Shown here: piece after piece, positions 15,815-23,909 of the stretch
How the letters are laid out: the number at the start of each line of letters is the position of its first letter
Numbering within the stretch: position 1 is the first letter of the stretch
Made by a program: the position numbers and the translations under genes
Assembly: GCA_046723645.1 (NCBI GenBank)
Contig: JBKOUY010000224.1
Location: 1-26,114, forward strand
DNA: 26,114 bases
Direction of reading: 5' to 3'
Origin: DASQUK01 sp046723645
Lineage (GTDB): Bacteria > Actinomycetota > Acidimicrobiia > Acidimicrobiales > VFJN01
Notes under the pieces: generated by a model
Seen by the model: the letters and a program-made list of their open reading frames with translations, nothing else
The model's database searches: none
Told to the model about the DNA's origin: nothing

Positions 15815-15828
15815 GAGAACGTGTTTCA
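15815..15828. promoter_or_regulatory. TetR-type palindrome resembling the KstR box, upstream of livK
   Basis: Read on the minus strand, TGAAACACGTTCTC matches the mycobacterial KstR consensus TnnAACnnGTTnnA at 7 of 8 fixed bases (the last A is C). It lies 64-77 nt before the livK start and just downstream of a possible -10 TAATCT (15845-15850), where a repressor could block the operon. KstR and its relatives control steroid and fatty-acid catabolic genes. Many TetR regulators bind GAAC-like half-sites, so the regulator is not identified. Confidence 0.35.
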
Positions 15829-15911
15829 GTTATGAGGCGGCGTCAGATTAGCGGCAGGTGAACGGGCGCGCCGATCGGCTCAGGGTCATGCGCGGCCCTC
15901 CTGGGGGTCTG

Positions 15912-15917
15912 TACAGT
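15912..15917 (+). promoter_or_regulatory. Candidate -10 box (TACAGT) for the glycosyltransferase gene
   Basis: TACAGT fits TANNNT and ends 10 nt before ATG 15928. It overlaps the alternative start GTG 15916, making that start unlikely if the box is real. No clear -35 is seen. Confidence 0.3.
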
Positions 15918-15927
15918 GATGCACCGT

Positions 15928-16629
15928 ATGTCCGCATCCGACCACGTAGCGTGCTCGGCGCGGGCTTGTACCGCCGCCGTCATCCCCGCTTGGAACGAGG
16001 CCGCGACTGTGGGTGCCGTCGTGTATGCGGCGCTCGACGCCCGGCTCACCGACGACGTGATCGTGGTCGACAACGCCTCGTCCGACGCCACCGCCAACGT
16101 CGCGGCCGCCCACGGCGCCCGCGTGGTCCACGAGCCGACAACCGGGAAGGGCGAGGCGATGCGAACGGGCGTCGCCGCGGCGGGCGACGCCGATGTCATC
16201 GTGTTCCTCGACGCGGACCTGGTCGGCCTCCGTCCCCAGCACGTCGACGGCCTGGTAGCCAGCGTGATCGAGGGGGACGCCGACATGGCCTGCGGCCTCT
16301 TCGACCGTGGTCCGGTCGCCAACGCCATCTTCCTCGAGGGCCTGCCGGTGCTGACCGGTCAGCGGGCGCTGCGCCGCGAGCTGTTCGAGCAGCTCCACCT
16401 GCGGGACGTGCGGGGCTACCGGGTCGAGGCGGCGCTCAACAGCCTGGTCGCCCAGCAGGGGCTGCACCGCCGCGATCAGGTGCTGCCCGGGCTCTGGCAC
16501 CGCACCAAGGAGGAGAAGCTGTCGAACCCGGTGGTTGGCTTCGTGACCAAGCTGGGCATGCTCGGCACCGCCTGCTGGAGCTACACCCGCTTCGCCCTGG
16601 CGCGCCGGTCAGTACAGCCGGCGTCGTAG
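15928..16629 (+). CDS. Glycosyltransferase family 2 protein (GT-A fold)
   Basis: The 233-residue protein begins its Rossmann-like domain with AAVIPAWNEAATVGAVV, then DDVIVVDNASSDATANVA, and TGKGEAMRTGV. The metal/nucleotide-sugar motif is FLDADLVGL (Asp-Ala-Asp in place of DxD). The acceptor side contains ALRRELFEQLHLRDVRGYRVEAAL. No clear membrane helix is present. The family includes dolichol/polyprenyl-phosphate mannosyltransferase-like and glucosyl-3-phosphoglycerate synthase-like enzymes; the donor and acceptor are unknown. GTG 15916 and ATG 15919 are in frame, but ATG 15928 is favoured because the first box-like promoter would exclude the others. It is divergent from the liv operon and ends 15 nt from the convergent DUF6807 gene. 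It is probably a single-gene unit. Confidence 0.85.
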   Translation: MSASDHVACSARACTAAVIPAWNEAATVGAVVYAALDARLTDDVIVVDNASSDATANVAAAHGARVVHEPTTGKGEAMRTGVAAAGDADVIVFLDADLVGLRPQHVDGLVASVIEGDADMACGLFDRGPVANAIFLEGLPVLTGQRALRRELFEQLHLRDVRGYRVEAALNSLVAQQGLHRRDQVLPGLWHRTKEEKLSNPVVGFVTKLGMLGTACWSYTRFALARRSVQPAS

Positions 16630-16644
16630 CACCGCACTCGCCCG

Positions 16645-17496
16645 TCACGCCGTCGTGGCGAACGCGTCCCAGGCCGCGGCGCACCGCATCGCGTCCCACA
16701 CCCCGTCGTGGACGACCATCCGGTACCGGAGCCGCAGGGGCTCGGCGGCCGCCAGGCGGAGCGGCCCGTCCCACAGGAACGCCGGGTACAGCGTGTTGGC
16801 CCAGCCCTCCCCGTAGCCGGCCCCCGCACGGCACGTGGCGTAGAACGGCACCGGGTGGGACGGGTTGTCCGGATGGTCGAGCACGCACACGCCACCCGCC
16901 GCGGCTCCGCCGGCCGGGCCGGACAGGTCGCACCACCGCGATCGCCGGGGGGCCACCCGGTCCCGTGGCTCGCCGTCGTCGAGCAGCAGGCGTGTGTCGC
17001 GCCAGTCCTCACGCCCCCGGAAGGCGAGCCCGGAGTAGCCGCCCCATTGCCCGTTGTACGGCGAGCGATCGAGGACGGCGACCCGCGGCGCCCGGAGGGT
17101 GACGTCCCAGTCGACCGCATAGGCGTCGTCGCCCAGGTCTACGTGCCGGAGCAGGCGCCGCTCGTGGATCGCGACCGTGGTGCGGTCGGGACGGATCCAG
17201 ACCAGCTCGCCCTCGACCGCGCGATCGACCAGTCGCGGCCGGTGCTCATGGCGCTGCACCCCCCAACCCGCGGGGTCGTCCTCCTCCCAGAAGTTGTCGC
17301 CGTCGACGAACTTGACCACGAACCACGCGCCCCGCTGCCAGGGGTGGTCGGGGGGCTCAACCCTGGTCAGGACGAGCCCCGCCGGGGTGGCGACGGGATG
17401 CAGGTGCGGCTTGCGGTGGTGGTCCCAGACGTACGTCCAGCCGCCGTCACCGGCGGCGACGTGCAGCGGTGCGGCGTCGCCCGCCGCCACGGTCAC
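16645..17496 (-). CDS. DUF6807/PmoA-like protein
   Basis: The 283-residue protein looks like the PmoA family (DUF6807), a beta-rich protein family of unknown biochemical function. It is often found with sugar dehydrogenases and carbohydrate catabolism in other phyla. Visible features are YVWDHHRKPHLHPVATPAG, PPDHPWQRGAWFVVKFVDGDNFWEEDDPAGWGVQRHEH, SPYNGQWGGYSGLAFRG and DHPDNPSHPVPFYA. The many His, Trp and Asp residues suggest a carbohydrate- or metal-binding surface. GTG 17496 is chosen because it overlaps the stop codon of the upstream lyase by 4 nt (GTGA); GTG 17490 is also possible. No signal peptide is seen. It is the last gene of the four-gene operon. Confidence 0.78.
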   Translation of the reverse strand: MTVAAGDAAPLHVAAGDGGWTYVWDHHRKPHLHPVATPAGLVLTRVEPPDHPWQRGAWFVVKFVDGDNFWEEDDPAGWGVQRHEHRPRLVDRAVEGELVWIRPDRTTVAIHERRLLRHVDLGDDAYAVDWDVTLRAPRVAVLDRSPYNGQWGGYSGLAFRGREDWRDTRLLLDDGEPRDRVAPRRSRWCDLSGPAGGAAAGGVCVLDHPDNPSHPVPFYATCRAGAGYGEGWANTLYPAFLWDGPLRLAAAEPLRLRYRMVVHDGVWDAMRCAAAWDAFATTA

Positions 17497-18527
17497 GGAC
17501 GGCCCGCCCCGGCCTCGCCGGCGACGGCGTCGAGCCGGTCCAGCAGGGTCGCGAGCAGGTCCGCCTCGCCCGCCGGCCGGGCCGGGCTCGCGGGGTGCAC
17601 ACGCGCCGACGGCGCCCAGCCGCGGCGGTGCCAGGTGAGGGCGGCGTCGTGGCGGTACGCAGGAACGGGATCGCGGAACGCCAGCGCCCCGAGGGCTTGA
17701 AAAGCGTCGTCGAGCTCGAGGGCACGATGGTCGCCCGCGGCCCACAGCAGGTCGCGGCGGGCGAACGCCGCCGGGGCGAACGTCGACAGCCCGAGCAGGT
17801 AGTCGCTGCCCCAGCGGACCATGTCGATGGCCAGGTCGTTCCCGGTGAGCACCAGGAAGTCGGGACGGCGGGCGTCGCGCAGGGCCAGGCGCGCCCACTC
17901 CGGCTCGCGCCGCAGGGACGAGTGCTTCGCGCCCACCACCCCCGGGACCTGGAGCACCTCGGCGTAGGTCTCCAGCGTCCAGATGCGCCCGTCGGGGTGG
18001 AACTGCGCGCCCAGCTCGAACCCCAGGATCCTGTCGACCGCGCCGGCGATCTCGGCGTGCGCCGGCGCCAGCTCACCCTCGGGCAGGGCGGCGAGGCCCG
18101 CGGACGGGAACACGATGGGCACGCCGCCCGCCTCCGCCACCTCGACGCAGGCCGCCTTGTAGCCCGCCAGGTGGAGGGCCGGCCGCCCACCGTCCGCGGC
18201 GGCGCCGGTGGCCGCGGCGTCGACGTGGGCGCCGCCGACGAAGCGCCAGCCCGCGAGGGGCTCGCGATCGCCCAGCGCCTGCGCGGTGACGGCGAGCACT
18301 CGGCGGCGGGTCGCCGGGTCGAGGTTCGGCCCGTAGGACGTGTCCATGTTGACCGCGGGCACGAGGCCCGCCTCCGCCGTGCGGGCGATCCCGGCGGCGA
18401 ACGCGTCCCACGCGACCGATCCGTCGGCGTCGAACGGCAGCAGCACGGCGGACATCCCGGTGATACGACGCCGCGGCCGGAGCGGCGGCGGATCGTCGAT
18501 CGTGGGGCCGCCTGCACTGGCGTTCAC
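17493..18527 (-). CDS. Dihydrodipicolinate synthase-family lyase/aldolase
   Basis: The 344-residue TIM-barrel protein belongs to the DHDPS/NAL superfamily. It includes RRITGMSAVLLPFDADGSVAWDAFAAGIARTAEAGLVPAVNMDTSYG (20-65) and VPGVVGAKHSSL (195-205), where Lys201 matches the Schiff-base Lys. The usual Tyr-containing YN.P segment is not evident, so the reaction probably differs from lysine-pathway DHDPS. A retro-aldol or dehydratase step on a 2-oxo acid is plausible from the superfamily. GTG 18527 overlaps the dehydrogenase stop codon (GTGA, 4 nt) and keeps the conserved RRITGMSAVLLPF; ATG 18455 would cut inside it. The stop overlaps the DUF6807 start in the same way. Confidence 0.84.
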   Translation of the reverse strand: MNASAGGPTIDDPPPLRPRRRITGMSAVLLPFDADGSVAWDAFAAGIARTAEAGLVPAVNMDTSYGPNLDPATRRRVLAVTAQALGDREPLAGWRFVGGAHVDAAATGAAADGGRPALHLAGYKAACVEVAEAGGVPIVFPSAGLAALPEGELAPAHAEIAGAVDRILGFELGAQFHPDGRIWTLETYAEVLQVPGVVGAKHSSLRREPEWARLALRDARRPDFLVLTGNDLAIDMVRWGSDYLLGLSTFAPAAFARRDLLWAAGDHRALELDDAFQALGALAFRDPVPAYRHDAALTWHRRGWAPSARVHPASPARPAGEADLLATLLDRLDAVAGEAGAGRP

Positions 18528-19642
18528 GCCACGCGCTCCATGTCGTCGGCCCCGACCGGATGGAGGGGCGGCTGCCCGGCGGCGAAGCGGCGGATCTCCT
18601 CGATCACGAGGTCGGCCAGGCGCCCCAGTTCGGTTCCCTGCGAGCCCGCAAGGTGGGGCGTGACGACGCAGTTGGGGAGCGCCAGCAGCGGATGGTCGGC
18701 GGGAAGGGGCTCGGGATCCGTGACGTCGAGCACCGCCGAGATCCGGCCGGTCCGCAGCTCGGCGGTCAGGGCGTCGTGGTCGACGAGCACGCCGCGCGCG
18801 GTGTTGATCAGCGTGGCCCCGTTCATCATCCGGGCCAGCTCGGCCGCGCCGACCATCCGCTCGGTCGAGGGCAGCACCGGGGCGTGCAGGCTCACCACGT
18901 CGCTGGTGGCCAGCAGGGCGTCGAGGTCGACGCGGCGCACACCCAGGCGCTCGGTCCCCTCGTCGTCCAGGTAGGGGTCGGCCACCACCACCTCGAATCC
19001 GTAGGGCCGGAGCAGCGATACCACCGTCCGCCCGACGTGCGAGGCGCCCACCAGGCCGATGCGCTTGCCCCAGTTGCCCACCGGGTGGCGCCGGTCGACG
19101 GGCGGGACCTCGGCGCCCCGCAGCCGCTCGCGCTCCACGAACGCAGCCTTGTTGGCCCACACCATGGCGGCGACGGTGAACTCGGCGACCGGCACGGCGT
19201 TGGCGGCCGCCCCGGAGGTGATGCGGCGGACCCGGGCGAACGTCGCCGGGGTGACGATGTCACGCATCGTCCCGGCCGCGTACGCCAGCATCCGCAGCCT
19301 GGGTGCGCGATCGAGGAAGGCGTCGTCGAGGCGGCTGCAGCCCCAGTGGCCGAGCAAGACGTCGGCGGCCGCCAGCACCTCGTCCGCCCGCCCGGAGGGC
19401 AACCCGTCGATCGCCACCGGGTCGAGCACGTCGCCGATCTCGGCCAGCGCCTCGAGATGCTGCGGACGGAGCGCGTGGCGCTCCAGCCCGGGGTACATCG
19501 ACAGCGCGATCGCGGGCCGCTCGCTCGTTGCTCTCCGCTCTTGGCCTTCGGCCGGGCCGCTCGGGCTGTCGACGCCTTGTCTCCCGCTCCGACGGCCGCT
19601 CGGGCCGGGCTCGCTCGTTCGCCCTACGGGACGCTCGCTCAT
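18524..19642 (-). CDS. D-2-hydroxyacid dehydrogenase, NAD(P)-dependent
   Basis: The 372-residue protein reduces a 2-oxo acid to a D-2-hydroxy acid, or the reverse. The dinucleotide-binding segment is IGLVGASHVGR (195-205), with Ser in place of the middle Gly, and an acidic ADPYLDDE follows strand 2, suggesting NAD. The catalytic Arg283 (NTARGVLVD), Glu311 (DVTDPEPLPADHPLL) and His330 (VVTPHLAGS) are all present, with the Glu-His spacing of glyoxylate/hydroxypyruvate reductases. The first 45 residues are a low-complexity Ser/Gly/Arg/Pro stretch encoded by a GCTCGCTC-rich repeat and look foreign; the family begins near IALSMYPGLERH. ATG 19498 is a possible shorter start. It lies 4 nt after the oxidoreductase stop codon. 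Confidence 0.88.
   Translation of the reverse strand: MSERPVGRTSEPGPSGRRSGRQGVDSPSGPAEGQERRATSERPAIALSMYPGLERHALRPQHLEALAEIGDVLDPVAIDGLPSGRADEVLAAADVLLGHWGCSRLDDAFLDRAPRLRMLAYAAGTMRDIVTPATFARVRRITSGAAANAVPVAEFTVAAMVWANKAAFVERERLRGAEVPPVDRRHPVGNWGKRIGLVGASHVGRTVVSLLRPYGFEVVVADPYLDDEGTERLGVRRVDLDALLATSDVVSLHAPVLPSTERMVGAAELARMMNGATLINTARGVLVDHDALTAELRTGRISAVLDVTDPEPLPADHPLLALPNCVVTPHLAGSQGTELGRLADLVIEEIRRFAAGQPPLHPVGADDMERVA
19519..19640. repeat. GC-rich palindromic/direct repeat element within the dehydrogenase 5' end
   Basis: GCTCGCTCGTT occurs at 19519-19529 and again at 19609-19619, GCTCGCTC a third time at 19633-19640, and GGCCGCTCGGGC twice between them. A short inverted repeat (GGCC-TTC-GGCC) is also present. 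Read as protein, it gives a repeated SERP/SEPG-type peptide with no family counterpart. It resembles the small repeated elements scattered between genes in some GC-rich actinobacteria. Confidence 0.55.
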
Positions 19643-19646
19643 GTCA

Positions 19647-21113
<1,467 letters not shown>

Positions 21114-21122
21114 GATTCAGCG

Positions 21123-21128
21123 ACATTA
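21123..21128 (-). promoter_or_regulatory. Candidate -10 box (TAATGT) of the four-gene catabolic operon
   Basis: TAATGT on the minus strand ends 9 nt before ATG 21113, and no Shine-Dalgarno sequence is present. It lies in the 49-nt divergent gap shared with the next gene, whose own -10 box sits where this promoter's -35 would fall. Confidence 0.4.
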
Positions 21129-21148
21129 GGGCGAGCGCCGGGTCGGCC

Positions 21149-21154
21149 TATCGT
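21149..21154 (+). promoter_or_regulatory. Candidate -10 box (TATCGT) of the toroid-glycosyltransferase gene
   Basis: TATCGT matches TANNNT and ends 8 nt before GTG 21163, which has no Shine-Dalgarno sequence. A weak -35 (TTAGGG, 21126-21131) at 17-nt spacing overlaps the -10 of the opposite gene. Confidence 0.4.
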
Positions 21155-21162
21155 CCGGCGGC

Positions 21163-23820
21163 GTGGACAGTGCCCGGACCATCGCCGACGACCTGGTGGC
21201 CGCAGCCGTGCTGGTGCTGGAGGGGCTGGCGCGCGGCATCGCGCCGGACCTGGTGCTGCCCGACACCGTGGCGGGCCACAGGGTCGACGCCGACGCCCAC
21301 GCCGACCTGTGCTTCACGCTGGGCCTGCTCCACGAGGCCGGCGTCGACCACGTGGCCGGGCTGCCGGTCGTGCCCACGCTGCTGGGCCGACTGGCGGCGA
21401 CCGACGGCCGGCGGACCCACACGTTCTTCTCCTACCGGATCGCCGAGACGGCCGGGCGCCTCGGGGGCCTCGATGCCCTCGACGCCGCCAGCCGCCGGAC
21501 CGTGGCCGAGGCCGCCGACAGCACCGAGTGGATCCCGCTGCTCGACCAGGCGGTCCTCCCCCGCAACTACGCCGTGGTGCTCGCCCGCTGCGAGGTGGCG
21601 CGGGCCGGCCTCGGGCTCGACGTGGACCCGGACGTGCTGGAGCGCCTGGTCGGACGGGCGCGTGACCTGTTCGGCGAGCACCCCGACGGCTGGCTCGACG
21701 ACTCGCAGGGCGGCCAGGGGCAGGTGGACATGTACACGGTCGACGCCTACCTGTTCGCCGAGCCCTTCGCCGACCTGGTCGGGGACGTTTGGGAGAAGGG
21801 TGTGCGCTCGGCCGCCCGCCTCGTCGAGGCGGTGGCGTCACCGGACGGCGCGGCCCTGCCCTGGGGCCGCTCGATCGGGGCGCTGGCCGTCTGCCACACC
21901 GCGGAGCTCGCCGGGGTGCTGCTGCGCCGCGGCATCGACGTCGACCCCGGGCGCTGGCTCGGCCTCGCCCGCAGCGCCGCCAACGCCGCCCCCGGGTGGT
22001 TCTCGGAGGGGCTCGTTGTCGCCCACAAGCGGCGGGCTCCCTTCCGCTACCGCGGGCCCCAGCGCCGGCTGCAGATGACCCTCGACTGCGCCGGCAAGTT
22101 GGTGGCCGCCGCCCTCGACCTGCGCGCGTGGTCCCCCAACGGTGCCGGCGACGGTGCGGCCGCCGCGGCGGCTCCGCCGGCCGAGGTCTTCGCGGCCCGG
22201 GACGATTGGATCGGCTTCGGCGCCGGCCTGGGCGTCTGGGCGCGCCGGGACCCCCGGTTGGGCTTCGCCCTCCCCGTCGTGGGCGGGCCCGGTGCCGACT
22301 ACGCGCCGGCGCCCCGCCGCCCCGGCCGCTTCGACGTCCCCACCGACCAGCCGCTGGTCTGCTTCGTCCCGGTGGCGTGGCGGGGTGGGGAGCGCTTCGC
22401 GCCCGGGGGCGCGGCCGCGGACGTCGAGCACCGACCCGGGGCCCTCGACATCGCGCACGACCGGTTCGTCGGGCCGGCCCGTGAGCTCGGCGCGGAACCC
22501 GAGACGCTGCCCGCCCGGAGGCTCGCCCGGTACCGCGTCCACGGACGCACGCTCTCGGTCGAGGAGGAGCTGGCCTTCGAGCGCCCGCCCGGCGCGTTGG
22601 CCGTGCTCGTCCCGGAGACCCGGGCCCAGGCGCTGCGCGTCGATGCCGAGGGTGACGCCGTCCGGCGGGTGTCGACCGTGGACGTCGACGGCCTGGCCGA
22701 GTGGCGCAGTGTCAACGGCGAGCTGCGGGGCGTCCACCAGGTCGAGCTGGCGCCCGGCCCGCAGGTGCGGTTCCGCTGGTCGGTCACCCCGAAGCTGCGG
22801 GTCCGGTCCACGGCCGCCCACCACTGGTACCACGAGTGCCTCTACCGACCGCTGGGCGACCGCGTCGATGCTCGTCCCGTCCCCTATCACCTGCTCGACC
22901 ACCCCGACCGCCTCGCCACGGCGTTGGCCGAGGTCGACCTGGTCCACCTCCACTGGCCCGAGTGGTTCGTCGGCCTCGACGCCGGCCGCTCGCGCCGCGT
23001 GGCGGCGACGCTCGCCGACATCGGCGTGCCGGTGGTCTGGACGCAGCACAACCTGGCGCCCCACGCCAACCCCGACGACACGGAGCTGTACCGGCCGTGG
23101 GCCGACCTGGCCGCCGGGGTCATCCACCACAGCGAGTGGGGCCGCGAGGCGATCACCGCCCGCTACCGGTTCCGGCCGGACGCGATCCACCGCGTCATCC
23201 CGCACGGCCACTGGGGGCCGCTCATGGACGCCGGCGGCGACCCCGGCGCCCTCCGGCGGGCTGCCGAGGCCGAGCTTGGGCTGTCGCCCTGCGACCTACG
23301 GATCGGCCTGGTGGGTGCGCCCCGTCCGGGCAAGGACACGCAGCTCCTGCTGGACGGGTTCGCGGCCTGCGGTCGCGACGACCTGCAGCTGCTGGTGCTC
23401 TGCCACGACCGTGAGCGGCTGCCCGACGACCCGCGCATCACCGCACTGGCCTACGAGGAGGTGCCCCGCACGACCTACGACCGCCGCCTGGCCGCCATCG
23501 ACGTGCTGGCGCTGCCGCTCGACGGCGGCACCTACCTGACCACGGGCCAGGTCGCCGACGCCGTCGGGCGCGGCATCCCGGCGCTGGTCTCGCCGTGGCC
23601 CTACCTGCGAGAGGCGCTCGGGGACGCCGGCATCCCGTACGGGCACACGGCCGCCGACCTGGCCGCCACCCTCGACGCGCTCGGCGACGACGTGCTGGCG
23701 CCCGCCCGGGCGGCGGTGACGGAGCGGCGCGAGGCGCTCGACTGGGCGGCGCTGGCCGAGTCGACGTGGGAGTTGCTCGACGAGGTGGCCGCCGAGGGCG
23801 CACGCCGCCGCCCGCGTTGA
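21163..23820 (+). CDS. Large fusion protein: helical-toroid-like domain, beta-rich domain and GT-B glycosyltransferase
   Basis: The 885-residue protein has no signal peptide. Residues 1 to about 330 are all-helical, with GGQGQVDMYTVDAYLFAEPFADL (about 180-203) and SPDGAALPWGRSIGALA (about 226-242), recalling alpha/alpha-toroid proteins such as DUF2264. About 340-580 look beta-rich (DWIGFGAGLGVWARRDPRLGF; RVHGRTLSVEEELAF). About 585-880 are a GT-B glycosyltransferase: VDLVHLHWPEWF, VVWTQHNLAPHANPDD, GVIHHSEWGREAI, IPHGHWGPL and IGLVGAPRPGKDTQLLLDGF are typical, with the nucleotide-sugar Glu region near LPLDGGTYLTTGQVADAV. It probably adds a sugar to, and perhaps also binds or trims, a glycan; this is inferred. 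GTG 21163 is chosen from the promoter position. Confidence 0.8.
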   Translation: MDSARTIADDLVAAAVLVLEGLARGIAPDLVLPDTVAGHRVDADAHADLCFTLGLLHEAGVDHVAGLPVVPTLLGRLAATDGRRTHTFFSYRIAETAGRLGGLDALDAASRRTVAEAADSTEWIPLLDQAVLPRNYAVVLARCEVARAGLGLDVDPDVLERLVGRARDLFGEHPDGWLDDSQGGQGQVDMYTVDAYLFAEPFADLVGDVWEKGVRSAARLVEAVASPDGAALPWGRSIGALAVCHTAELAGVLLRRGIDVDPGRWLGLARSAANAAPGWFSEGLVVAHKRRAPFRYRGPQRRLQMTLDCAGKLVAAALDLRAWSPNGAGDGAAAAAAPPAEVFAARDDWIGFGAGLGVWARRDPRLGFALPVVGGPGADYAPAPRRPGRFDVPTDQPLVCFVPVAWRGGERFAPGGAAADVEHRPGALDIAHDRFVGPARELGAEPETLPARRLARYRVHGRTLSVEEELAFERPPGALAVLVPETRAQALRVDAEGDAVRRVSTVDVDGLAEWRSVNGELRGVHQVELAPGPQVRFRWSVTPKLRVRSTAAHHWYHECLYRPLGDRVDARPVPYHLLDHPDRLATALAEVDLVHLHWPEWFVGLDAGRSRRVAATLADIGVPVVWTQHNLAPHANPDDTELYRPWADLAAGVIHHSEWGREAITARYRFRPDAIHRVIPHGHWGPLMDAGGDPGALRRAAEAELGLSPCDLRIGLVGAPRPGKDTQLLLDGFAACGRDDLQLLVLCHDRERLPDDPRITALAYEEVPRTTYDRRLAAIDVLALPLDGGTYLTTGQVADAVGRGIPALVSPWPYLREALGDAGIPYGHTAADLAATLDALGDDVLAPARAAVTERREALDWAALAESTWELLDEVAAEGARRRPR

Positions 23821-23824
23821 GTGA

Positions 23825-23853
23825 CACCGCCGCCGCTCGGACGGCCGCCGGTG
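23825..23853. terminator. Imperfect GC hairpin after the glycosyltransferase gene
   Basis: CACCG (23825-23829) pairs with CGGTG (23849-23853), and the GC-rich interior can extend the stem with mismatches. It begins 5 nt after the stop codon. The call is weak because such pairing is common at this GC content. Confidence 0.3.
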
Positions 23854-23870
23854 GTTCGTGGATGCCGGGG

Positions 23871-23903
23871 TAGCGTCGTCGCCGTCCTTGGACCTGGGGA
23901 GGG
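23871..23903 (+). promoter_or_regulatory. Candidate -10 box and ribosome-binding site of the exported lipoprotein gene
   Basis: TAGCGT (23871-23876) fits TANNNT, which would start a leader of about 27 nt. GGGGAGGG at 23896-23903 is a strong Shine-Dalgarno sequence 6 nt before GTG 23910. Unlike several neighbours, this gene appears to have a conventional leader. Confidence 0.5.
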
Positions 23904-23909
23904 AACCCG

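Noticed and set aside
15770..15815. Tandem CGACGCT copies and a GACGG-CGCT-CCGTC mini-hairpin in the livK leader, considered as a riboswitch
   Set aside because: The leader is short and shows no known aptamer pattern; small repeats and hairpins like these are expected by chance at this GC content.
12803..15835. Open frame of 1010 codons on the plus strand opposite the livHM and livK-like genes
   Set aside because: It is a GC-driven shadow: the residues are mostly Arg, Gly, His, Gln and Asp without any family motif, while the minus strand encodes clear transporter proteins.
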